Origin: Gordionus sp. m RMFG-2023
Lineage: Eukaryota; Nematomorpha; Gordioida; Chordodea; Parachordodidae
Length of the DNA stretch: 64,000 nucleotides
Assembly: GCF_954871325.1 (NCBI RefSeq)
Contig: NC_088778.1
Span: 27,947,120-28,011,119 of the forward strand
Direction: 5' to 3'
Shown in pieces: positions 54,224 to 64,000 of this stretch. A model generated the notes under the pieces. It did not search any database. It was given only the letters and a program-made list of their open reading frames with translations, and was not told the DNA's origin. The position numbers and the translations under genes are program-made. Positions within the stretch are counted from its first letter, which is position 1. The number at the start of each line of letters is the position of its first letter.

Positions 54224-55737
54224 GGTTAGGGTACCTTTTCAGGGGCAATTATTTTTGTTATTTTTTAATGTTATTTTTTTATGCGATTTTTTGTTATTTT
54301 TTTATGCGATTTTTTTTATGTAATTTTTTTATGAAAACTATTGTTTTTATGTTATTTTTTTATGATTGGTTTATTTTCTTATTGGTTAATTTTTTATTTA
54401 AGATATTTTTAAATTAATATATCTTTTTTTATTAAAGATATTTTAAAATGATTTTTTCTAAAATTTAAAATTCGTACAATTATTTAAAGGAAGTGATGGG
54501 GGCAAATAAGGGAGAAGGCTAGGGGTAAGGGGTAAAATTATTAGATTATGTACAATGCGGGTAGGTTTGGGGTTAAATTTTTGATAGATGAAACTTCGCT
54601 ATTTAAAATTTATTTGGTTGATTCTTTCTATACAAACTTAATATGATTTCTTCTAAACAAACTTAATACGATTCCTTCTATACAAACTTAATATGATTCC
54701 CTCTATAAAAACTTAATATGATTTCTTCTAAACAAACTTAATACGATTCCTTCTATACAAACTTAATATGATTCCCTTTATACAAACTTAATATATATGA
54801 TTCCTTCTATATGAACTTAATATGATTTCTTCTATACAAACTTAATATGATTCCTTCTATACAAACTTAATATGAATAATTTTTTCTAAAATTTGTATAA
54901 AGAATTTAATTTTTTTTAGTGATAACACTATAATTAAAGGAAGATTCCAAAAATAAATAAAATTTAAGCATAACAATCGAAATAATTTATTCATTAAATT
55001 GAAATATACTATTAAAATTTATACAATCATTAATAAAATGAATAAAAACATCTAAACGATTTAATAATCTATATTTTCGAAAATATCTATATTCAAGAAG
55101 ATATTCATGAATATTATCCCGATCCCCATGTTTTTTATAATTTGCCTTTAGATCCCGCCACAGCCTCTCGACTTTTTGAGTGAGGATCGATCTGTCATTT
55201 GGATCAACAATTTTGCGAATGGTTGATCCGATAGTGGAAATAGTTTGAACTTTCTAGCCGATTATATCTAAGATAAATATATTTACATTTATCACCACTT
55301 TTGCTTTATTGAAAAAATAAATTCACATACCCTAACCAATAGAAAGAATCAACCAAATAAATTTTAAATAGCGATGTTTCATCTATCAAAAATTTAACCC
55401 CAAACCTACCCGCATTGTACATAATCTAATAGCCTTCCCCCTTATTTGCCCCCATCACTTCCTTTAAATAATTGTACGAATTTTAAATTTTAGAAAAAAT
55501 TATTTTAAAATATCTTAAATAAAAAAAGATATATTAATTTAAAAATATCTTAAATAAAAAATTAACCAATAAGAAAATGAACCAATCATAAAAAAATAAC
55601 ATAAAAACAATAGTTTTCATAAAAAAATTACATAAAAAAAATCGCATAAAAAAATAACAAAAAATCGCATAAAAAAATAACAAAAAATAACATTAAAAAA
55701 TAACAAAAATAATTGCCCCTGAAAAGGTACCCTAACC
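54224..55737 (-). mobile_element. Merlin-type (IS1595-like) DNA transposon with 400-bp inverted repeats
   Basis: Ends GGTTAGGGTACCTTTTCAGG and its reverse complement, flanked by GAAAATTA on both sides (54216-54223 and 55738-55745). The inverted arms are about 400 bp and almost identical (54224-54630 against 55336-55737). A minus-strand remnant at about 55260-55040 translates as STIRKIVDPNDRSI, then LTQKVERLWRDLKANYKKHG and YLLEYRYFRKYR. This matches the C-terminal block of the ISXO2/IS1595-like DDE transposase used by Merlin elements, whose insertions also give 8- or 9-bp duplications. The rest of the transposase is missing, so it is non-autonomous. It is the innermost layer of the nest. Confidence 0.82.
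54615..54875. repeat. minisatellite inside the Merlin element
   Basis: About ten tandem copies of a 24-25 bp unit, TTCTATACAAACTTAATATG followed by ATTCC, with small variants. It lies just inside the left inverted arm. Confidence 0.88.
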
Positions 55738-55929
55738 GAAAATTAAAATTTCCTTTTTTGGGAATAATGAAATTACTCCATTGTATTATTTTATGTTAGT
55801 AATGATTGTTTATCTTTATATTGCCCTTTTTATTTTTATTTTCATTTTTATTTTCTTATATAATAAATAAATTTTATTTTTTATAACATAATTTTAACAA
55901 AATAATATTTTTTAATTTAATTTTAAATT

Positions 55930-58225
55930 ATGAATAAAGAATATATTGCTAAGAAAATAAAAAATAATTTTTATAAGATAAAAAACAAAGAAGATAATAA
56001 TAAATAACTTAAATCGTTGTGGAAACAATTTAAAATTATTTTTGATGAAAATGACAAAAAGCTAGATTGAATTCGCTGCAATGATTGCGAGTCCATCTTT
56101 AAATATAATAGCAAAAGTGGCACCTCCTTCCTTTGGCATCAATGTTCATCTGCAAATTATGAAGATTTGATAGATAATATATTGAAAAAGACAATTCTCA
56201 ATTAAACAAAACGATAAAATCTGGTCTAATAGCGAATTTTGTAGAATATTGCGCTAGAGACATTAGGTATTTTTATTTAATAAATTATTCTTTTATCTTT
56301 TTTTAGGCCATTTCAAGCAGTTCAAGGACCTGGATTTATAAATATTTTACAAAGATTTGCCGACTTAGGGGCAACATATGGTAAATTGGATGTTAATAAG
56401 AACATCCCTTGTGCTACAACAGTTAGCCGCAACGTATGCAAAGTTACTGAGGATCTTAAGGAAATATTATTTCCTAAAATTGTAGAAATGATAAAAAATT
56501 CCATTTGCTCTTGTACTACTGATATGTGGTGTGAAGAATTTACCAAAACCGATTACATATCTCTATCAATCCATTATATACAAAATTGGAAATTAGAAAA
56601 AAAATTTCTTTTTATTTCAAAATTTCAAAATGAAAAAAAGATGGGAGAAAATTATCTTAAAGAATTATTAAAAAAATTTTTAAAAATTGGTGTTCCCCGA
56701 GAATATTTTTCCAAGCTCATCTTTGTTACGGATCAAGGAGCAAATATTTAAAAAGCTTAGGAAGGGTAAATTTTTTATTAAATAAAATTTAATTATTAAG
56801 TAGATATTATAAATTTCTGAGAGATTTTGTATACACCTAAAGAAAAAACATTCATATTTAAAGAACTATATTTTCCTTTTATTTTTTCAAATATTAGGTT
56901 TAATAGACTAAACTGTTCAGCGCATATGCTGAACACAATACTTCGAATACCTTCCAGTCAACTTTTATTTTAGAAAATGCTCCCGAGATTAATAATATTT
57001 TGGTAACTGCAAAATCATTGAAGACTTATTTCAAACAAAGTGGCAACGTAAAATATCTAAGCAAGACGTTACTACAAAATATTGATATAAGATGGAATAC
57101 AAAGCATAATATGCTACAAAGCATTTATATAATGTATGATGAGATTTTTTTATTCTTACAATCTCGTGATATGACTGAAAAAATGGGATCTATGGGAAAG
57201 GAAGATTTAAAAACATTGATAGATTATTTGGAACCATATAAAGATGCAACTAATGCTTTTGAGGGTGATTGCAGGCCTACACAAAAGAACGTTCTTATAT
57301 GGTATGAAAATTAATATTTTGGGATTTATGCCCATTTTTTCTTTATTTATAAAAAAATTAGGTATAATCTTCTACATGAGCATAATGAAATAAATATGAA
57401 TATAATGGAGATAAAAACCAAATGCGAAAAAGAAATAGATATGAATATAATGGAGAGAAAATATGCGAAAAAGAAATAGATATAATAAAGAAAAGAAAAG
57501 AGCTAAAAATTTTATAATTGAAAAATTTAAAATTCATATGCTCCATAAAGTTTCAACATTTTTAATAGCAAAGTTCCGACAAATGAGTATGTTGTCGTCG
57601 GAAGAAATTAATGAAGTAAAAAAACATTGTTAGATTTGATTTGCATAGAAGAATGTAACATCGACGTAGATGAAAATTTGTTTTTACCCATTTCCCCAAA
57701 AGCAAAGAGAATCCAATTAAATGGTATTAATAAATTATAAATTCGTTTAGCTACTTATTAAATGTAATATTTGAAATAAATAGCATCCACATCAAAATTA
57801 AACCCCAACAGATGGGAGGATGAGGTTGTTACTGAGGATAGTACCGTAATGACATAACAAAATATTTAAATCTTAAAGTAACCATTTTTGATAAAATTTA
57901 GCATAATTTTAAGATGCATATATTACAATTAATATAAATTTAAATTACTTTTACAACATTATTATTATTGGTTAACTTTTATTTAAAGATTTCAATTGAG
58001 GAAGAGGATATACTTCAAAAGGATGTCCTACTTTGGTGGAAACGACAAGAAAAAGATTTGCCAAAGCTATCAAGATTAGCAAGAAAAATATTAGCGATTC
58101 CTGCAACTAGTGCTACTTCTGAAAGAGGATTTAGCATTGCCGGAAGGTTTTTAGAACAAAGAAGAACATATTTGAATCCAGAAAATGTGAATTCATTATT
58201 ATTTTTGCATTATAATTACTTATAA
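55930..58225 (+). pseudogene. hAT-B transposase, decayed, intron-containing
   Basis: In order: a BED-type zinc-finger segment (IRCNDCESIFKY, SFLWHQC; about 56070-56150). Then RPFQAVQGPGFINILQRF and ATTVSRNVC (56307-56440), the first catalytic Asp in SCTTDMWCEEFTK (about 56510-56550) and the second in FVTDQGANI (about 56720-56750). Then RLNCSAHMLNTIL (about 56900) and DIRWNTKHNMLQSI (about 57080-57125), and the hAT dimerisation domain with LAIPATSATSERGFSIAG (about 58095-58145), ending in TAA at 58223-58225. The layout and motifs are closest to hobo/Hermes-type hAT. At least one intron (about 56266-56306) is plausible. In-frame stops in the zinc-finger region and frame disruptions around 57440-57620, where a 36-bp segment is duplicated, indicate loss of function. 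Confidence 0.82.
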
Positions 58226-58374
58226 TATTTATTTTATATTTATATTTTATAAATATTTTATTTGATAAAATAGATTATTCATAATTTAAATTGAATATTT
58301 TTAAGCTTAATATAGTAATTTCCTAAATTATAAAACTTATAGAGATGTAATGTTGAAACTATTTTCATTAGATG

Positions 58375-58645
58375 CTTAAAATAGCGGGCTTGGGTAAAAA
58401 TTTTTTTTATAAATAATGGGCGGGCGGTTAAAAAATTTCTGACTAATGGGCGGGCGGGCAAGAAATTTTAGACTAATGGGCGGGCGGGCGCGTAAAAATT
58501 TTTAGATTAATGGGCAAATTTTTAGATTAATGGGCGGGCGGGCGGCTATATTTTTTTTGAAAACTATGGACGAGCTGGGCGGGCGGGTTAAAAAATTTTT
58601 TAAACATTGAGTGGCGGGCATATTATCCAAAAACCCGCCCAATGC
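58375..58645. repeat. subterminal GGGCGGGC box array of hAT-B
   Basis: Six or seven repeats of TAATGGGCGGGCGGGC plus a short AT-rich spacer, all in one orientation, next to the right terminus. Very GC-rich against the local background. Subterminal repeats of this kind are known hAT transposase-binding sites, and that function is inferred here. Confidence 0.7.
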
Positions 58646-61544
58646 AGACCTCTAGTGTATCTACATCCATTGCAAAACAAAAATATTCTCCAAAAATAAG
58701 AAATAATACAGATGCAACTATGGTTGCAGCAATTGTAATCACTTATTTTGTACTACAACATTCACAGAGCTACTTATCATTACATTGTAGATAGAATGTT
58801 TCCCCATAATATATAACGGCTCCAAGATAAATGAAAACTTTACTTGTAGAACAAAAATGAGCAAGGATATCATCAATGTTTCTGAACCTGAATTCAGGAG
58901 GCCAATTCTTGACGATTTGAAAGATGGGCATACATATGCAATTCTAACAGATGCATCTAATAAGGGAAATATTAAAATATTTCTTTTGATCCTTCGCTAT
59001 TTCAACAAAATTAAGGACTTTTCAAGAAAACTATTATTTTTTTCCCCTCAAATAGTGAAAAATTCAAAGACATAGCTAACCATATAATGGTAAATATAGC
59101 AGATTCGGGATTATCAATAAATTACATGTCAACTTTCTGATCTGTAATGGCTTAGTGAATTTGGGGAAAACCAGAGTGTATTTACAGAATTGAGTCAGCA
59201 CAATGTTGGTTGGGATATGTTCCTAATACCGGCCATCAATAGAATTTTAAAATTTTATAAACCTTTAAATATTTGTTAAATAAAGATTATAAAAGCTGTC
59301 CTAACATTTTGAAAATTTTTTTCAGTAATGAATGGCAGAGGTATATTTAGGAATGATTTCAGATGTAGGAAATCTACTACATACTGTTAATTTGCAGTTG
59401 CAATCAGAAGAATCTTAACAAAGATTCACAAAATTATGCTGCAGATGTGTTAATCTTTACAGTTAAAAATTGACAATAAATTTTATGGCGCCATTGCTAA
59501 AACTAAATATTTAAAAAATAACGATAGACATTGATGTATTGTTTGAGGATACTGTAATGCTCTCTATTTTTGATTTACAATGTAAAAAATATATTTATTT
59601 TATGCGAATGTATAAATAAAAAAATATGAAAAATTAAATATAATGTTAATTATATATTATTTGAGATTTAAATAATGCAACTAAACGTTTACCGTCGTTG
59701 TTGAGATATTTATAAAATTCCTGGCATGACATATTATAAATTTGTTTAACCATTAGCTCGACCTCTAATGTTGTTAAAGCAATCCTTTTTCTACGCAATC
59801 TTCATCAGGCTAAAAATGCGTTCGGATGAGGCGTTAGAATGAGGTAAATAAGATATACTCGCAATTTTTTTCCAAGCATGGGGATCTATTGTTATTACGA
59901 AAAATTTCTACCAGTTTCTCCTCTGCTTTTAAACAATCTAACTTTAAGTATTTTGGCGAATCATAAAAAATAGAGAGAATTACAATCTCCTCAAACAAGC
60001 CATAAATGTTCGGTATTTTCAATATATTCATTAAATTATACAAAAACCTCAATTGATGGTTTCTGTTTCAAGGTCATAGTATTTTTACATTTGTAAATAG
60101 AGTTATTAAAATCAAACTTTGATTACAAATATTCTAAAATTGTCTTAATAAAAATATCTGCTTCATTTAAATGTGTATTAATTAGAGTATTATTTGAACA
60201 TTTTAATATATATTTTTAGCAATAGCGCCATAAAATTTATTATCAATTTTTAACTGTAGAGATAAACAGAGCTGTAGCATAATTTTGTGAACCTTTATTA
60301 ATAAAGTATATTTTGATTGCAACAGAATATTAACTACATGAAGTAGATTTCCTACATGTGAAACTAATCCCAAATATGCTTCTGCCATTTCATACTCGAA
60401 AAAATTTTTCAAATTTTTGAACAGCTTTTAAAATCTTTATTTAAGAAGTATTTTTTTTAAGGGTTTGTAAAATTTTAAAATTCTATCGATGGCAGGTATT
60501 ATGATAACCACGTGATAGGTACATATCGCAACAACCACACCATTCCAAATCAGACAACTCCACCAACTCTTCTAATTCATTAACTCTTTTAGTTGATGAA
60601 TTAAATTCGTTAAAACATTTCATCATAATTATTTCGACATCCAAATCTAAATACACTTTGGTTTTTGCCAAAATTTACAGAGGCATTATCAGCGCATAAA
60701 GCTGACATGCAATTCATTGATAACCCTGCAGCTATATTTACATATCCGAAGAAAGAAAATTAACAGTTTTATTGAAATGTTCTTATTCTTGTTGAAATAG
60801 CGAAAGATCAGGGGAAATATTTTAATATTTCCCTTATTAGATGCAGTCAGAATTGCATATGGTTGTCCATCTATCAAATCGAGAATTGACCTCTATGATT
60901 TCGGTACTATAACACTTGTGATAGCCCTATTATATTGGAGTCGTTAAATATCATGGGAAAAAGATTCGCCCCACATTGTGATGATATAGCTCTGTGAATG
61001 TTCAACTACATGATAGATGCATACGATTTCTGCAACTGTAGTTGCATCTGTATTATTTATTATTTTGGAGAATATTTTTTTATTGCAATCGATGTTGATA
61101 TACTCCCCTATACTGATGAATGAAATGATGTTGATTTATTATTGGATAAAAATAAAACAGGATAGAAAGAAATTTACATACTAGACATGTTTTTCGAATA
61201 AATATTGAAAATCTATTTTAAAAATATAAAAATAATCAATTACTGTCTCTCAAAATTATTATTTATATATTAAAAACGTTAAAAACTTTTAAAAAATATT
61301 GCGGGAGAAATTAAAAAATTGTGGTAAATTTTTGCGGGAGATTTCTAATTGCGGTAGTTTTGCGGGAGAGAGATGTCTCCGTGTGAACTAAAAAATTGCG
61401 GGAGTCTCCCGTTGATGGGGGTAAACATGGCAACCCTGGTCCTACCCCATCTAATTTTAAAAAATTACCGTCCACAATCTATTTTTTTTTAATAAAAAAT
61501 ATTGACTCGGCATGTTTCTTAAATCTTTGATGGCTTTAGATTAT

Positions 61545-62290
61545 AAAATAATAAAAAGTGATACCTTCTATCTTCTATAATATGAGCGTTATTTAAGTAA
61601 AACTAAAAGTCGTGCTTTTACAATTTACAACGACATTAAATAGCAAGCCTTTGCGAGCTATAAGGCATAGGTCAAATTTATATTACGAGTCCAGATTTTT
61701 TAAATATATTTATGAATTGTCAAATTCTTGGTTTTGAAGAAATGATAAGCCTGCTGACTTAACTTATTCAATTGGATAGATCTAGGTTTTTTTATTCTGA
61801 AAATATTTTATATTTTTTATATTTTACTCTTTCAATTCGAGTCGCGAAAGGCAGTTTTAATTATGAATATTTATTGTAAACCTAGCAAATAGTTCAATAT
61901 TAACATCGAAATATTTCTCCTTTTAAAATTCAACCCATACTTTTTGAATTAAATTTTATTAAAAAAATGATGTCTTCTAACTTCTATAATTTGAGCGCTA
62001 TTTAATATTCAGTAAAAGTCATACTTTCATACAACGACATAAAATAGCATGCCTTTAAGGCATAGGTCAAATTTAGGTTACGATTCCAAATTTTTTAAAG
62101 AAATAATAAACCAAACCTAACTTATTCAATTATGTCGATCCAGTGTTTTTTTATTCTTTTGAAAATATTGTATATTTTTTTTATTTTACTCTATCAATTC
62201 GAGTCGCGAAAGGCAGTTTTAATTATGAATATATTTATTGTAAACCTAGCAAATAGTTCAATCATCTAAATATTTCTCCTTTTTCAAGTA
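61545..62290. repeat. diverged tandem duplication, about 375-415 bp unit
   Basis: Two collinear copies (about 61545-61935 and 61965-62285) share TTCTATAAT(A/T)TGAGCG, TAAGGCATAGGTCAAATTTA, CAATTCGAGTCGCGAAAGGC and GTAAACCTAGCAAATAGTTC. The second copy runs directly into the hAT transposase remnant at 62288. The duplicated segment may be transposon intron or subterminal sequence. Confidence 0.8.
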
Positions 62291-62386
62291 TCTGTTGAAA
62301 GATCATTAAGTGCTCTGGGATTAATCCTTACACCGTTAAGAATAAGATTAGAGAAATCTATATTAAATGATATTTTATTAATTTAA
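62288..62386 (+). pseudogene. C-terminal remnant of a third hAT transposase
   Basis: A 32-codon frame reads VSVERSLSALGLILTPLRIR then LEKSILNDILLI and stops at TAA. This is the end of the hAT dimerisation domain (S-x-E-R-x-F/L-S-x-L, then LR..L). It is preceded by a TTTTCAAG acceptor-like site, so it was probably the last exon. It belongs to a different hAT lineage from hAT-A and hAT-B. Confidence 0.65.
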
Positions 62387-63877
62387 CTTAATAAAAGTTT
62401 ATTAAATAATTATATTTAGATTTTGATCATATTTATATAAAATTTTTATTTGTATATTTGTATATATTATATCATGTCTTATTTAAATAAATAAAATCAT
62501 TTAAATGAAATTTATAAGGTGAAGGGATACTAATTGAAGCACAAAATAATATTGTTAAATATATAGGATGTAAGACTTTACCCAAACTCTTAAAGTACTG
62601 AAAAAAATCATAATTAGTTTTACTTTACACACAAATACTTGTTTTAAGTACTAAAATTTTTAAAATGACTGAGGTCCTCATAGTCCCACCTTTCCTTTGA
62701 TGAAAGATAAATTTTTTTTTTTTAAATCATGAAAATTTTATATAAATATAAGTGTTAATTTGCTCGATTTTCAAAAACGCCTAAATTTAATTAAGAAAAA
62801 TACTAAATATATTTGAAAGAAAAAAATTACACTTTGGTTCGGAGATTTAAATATTTTTAACTATTATTATTACCTAAATTTCGACATTTCGCTGATAGAT
62901 GTCCAAACTTTTGTGCCATCTATGACCACAATCTTAAGTCTTACATAATAATTATTAAGGTTTAACATGCCGAAATAATCTATTTGCTAAGAGTGGTTTT
63001 ATTTGTAGAATAAACTTTTAGAAAAAATAATCATATATTTTTAAAAATAAATACCAAAAATTAAGAATTTTGTTTTGTACAATTTTTATATATTGATGCA
63101 TATATAAAAGATGTTAAGTACGAGTAATATTTTTATTTAAATATATAATGTAATTATTTTTTTGAAAGGAAAAAAAACGTTAAATAAAACGAAAAGTAAA
63201 TAATATTTTTTGTTTTTTTCTTTCAACAAGGCAAGGAGGAAAGGGGAGGTAGAAAAGAAATAATTTATAAATAAATTACAAAATCGTCTGTGCATTTTAA
63301 ATAAAATAAAAGGCAAAGGGTTAGAAGTTTTTCTTTTTATTAATAAAAAGAATTATATATTTAAAAATTTTTTTATATAATTAATGTACTCTTAAAATTT
63401 TTAAGAAATCCCTTATCATACTCACTACACTACACTAACACATGTAATAATAATATGAAAAATTTTTATATAAAAAATTGGCAGTGCGCTAAGGTGAATT
63501 AGTTTGTATAGTATTTTGAGCAAATGTACAACTCTGAAATATATATATGAAATAATGGTTTAGAATAACAAACTATTTTACAGTGTAACATAGATTTTTA
63601 ATAACCATCAAAATATTGAACTAAATAACTTTTTAAAAGTCTTAAGATTAACAAACGTAAAAATACACTTTGTCTAAAACTAAGAGATTTTTGTGAACAC
63701 ATGTAAAATAAATGTGTTCTATTGATAATATTAATTCCAATAGATGGGGTATAAATATATTATGAAATTTTATTTATTCAGTAAAATTTAAATAGTAATT
63801 GAAATTTTATAATCAAGTATAAAAATAATTTTATTCTCAGGCATAAGGAAAGGATGATATCCGCCTTGGATTCAACG
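62387..63877. other. AT-rich intergenic sequence with a MITE fragment
   Basis: 62860-62960 carries the core of the TAGTGTTGTTAAACGG MITE family (ATAGATGTCCAAACTTTTG, CCATCTATGACC). Otherwise simple AT-rich DNA, which may include the 3' UTR of the minus-strand gene entering at the right edge. Confidence 0.4.
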
Positions 63878-64000
63878 TTAATGTTTGAATAGAGAAGACC
63901 ACTTCATTGGGTGTGCTATTTGCTGAAACTCAAACAATTTATATTTGGTAACCATAGAAAGATGGAGAAGTTCATCCCTCCTTTTTTCCCAAAGATTTAG
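63878..64000 (-). CDS. partial: probable C-terminal coding end of an unidentified gene
   Basis: From the window edge (64000) a minus-strand frame of 40 codons runs to TAA at 63878-63880. The translation LNLWEKRRDELLHLSMVTKY continues KLFEFQQIAHPMKWSSLFKH. The composition (Trp, Met, Glu, Arg, His) is protein-like and unlike the flanking DNA. It would be the last exon or part of one, the rest lying outside the window. The opposite strand is also open for a short stretch but less convincing. The family is not recognised. Confidence 0.4.
   Translation of the reverse strand, partial: LNLWEKRRDELLHLSMVTKYKLFEFQQIAHPMKWSSLFKH

Larger units (their letters stand above)
53950..58654 (+). mobile_element. 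hAT-B, hobo/Hermes-like hAT transposon
   Basis: Starts TAGAGGTCTGTATTGG and ends CCAATGCAGACCTCTA, with 8-bp target duplication GTGTATCT at 53942-53949 and 58655-58662. The whole element is 4705 bp, of which 1.5 kb is an inserted Merlin element. The plus-strand transposase occupies about 55930-58225. The right subterminal region (58380-58640) and, less so, the left (53995-54015) contain an array of GGGCGGGCGGG boxes, probably transposase-binding sites. Confidence 0.92.
53619..61438 (-). mobile_element. hAT-A element, copy 1, host of a nested insertion
   Basis: Begins CAGGGTTGCCAGGTC and ends CATGGCAACCCTG, flanked by GTCCTACC (53611-53618 and 61439-61446). Without the inserted hAT-B (53950-58654 plus its TSD) the element is about 3.1 kb. 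It lies in the opposite orientation to copy 2. The internal layout is the same when reversed: a short transposase arm on the plus strand (about 58820-59560) faces a long arm on the minus strand (about 61070-59640). Recognisable parts are ILDDLKDGHTYAILTDASN, the RVNELEELVELSDLEWC helix, and FFEYEMAEAYLGLVSHVGN. Multiple frameshifts and stops make it inactive. Confidence 0.9.

Noticed and set aside
54214-54417. 67-codon Phe-rich protein
   Set aside because: Lies wholly inside the left inverted arm of the Merlin element. The repeated TTATTTTTTTATG unit causes the open frame.

Overview
The window is a strongly AT-rich piece of an invertebrate animal nuclear genome. It has spliced genes with GT..AG introns, an ELAV/Hu RNA-binding protein, a complete VPS53 gene, and a dense layer of eukaryotic transposons. 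No bacterial, organellar or viral gene organisation is seen. The phylum cannot be fixed from the sequence. Both spliced genes open with micro-introns of 40 to 44 bp and then switch to kilobase introns, a pattern known from flatworms among others.

Three genes are well supported. (1) 181-1884, minus strand: a single-exon secreted leucine-rich-repeat protein of 567 residues. (2) 16804-34259, plus strand: VPS53, a GARP/EARP vesicle-tethering subunit, in 22 exons that keep one open frame of 960 codons. (3) 45284-49628, plus strand: an ELAV/Hu-type protein with three RRMs in 6 exons (365 residues), followed by a U-rich downstream region. Two short spliced-looking coding ends on the minus strand (52852-53034 and 63878-64000) and two coding-like islands (10509-10772 and 11521-11804) belong to no gene I recognise. 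The genes look functionally independent.

Most of the rest is mobile DNA, and several elements can be delimited to the base by target-site duplications (TSDs). 1.9-6.3 kb holds a 5'-truncated LINE. 7-13 kb holds small hAT-type non-autonomous elements, some with perfect 8-bp TSDs. 13.4-16.6 kb holds an LTR-like fossil with near-identical terminal repeats and a 21-bp minisatellite. The VPS53 introns carry at least eight MITE-like insertions, including one with a tRNA-like core. 35.8-44.4 kb is a Ty3/gypsy-like fossil interrupted by a 213-bp hAT MITE and by a 5.2-kb hAT element (hAT-A), which itself holds a small LTR fossil. 53.6-61.4 kb is a three-level nest: hAT-A, interrupted by a hobo/Hermes-like hAT (hAT-B), interrupted by a Merlin-type element. 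Each level has its own exact 8-bp TSD, so the order of insertion can be read directly.

The most unusual observation is that both hAT-A copies carry the same internal inverted (head-to-head) duplication of the transposase gene. This rearranged form appears to have moved as a unit, and its transcript could fold into a long hairpin.
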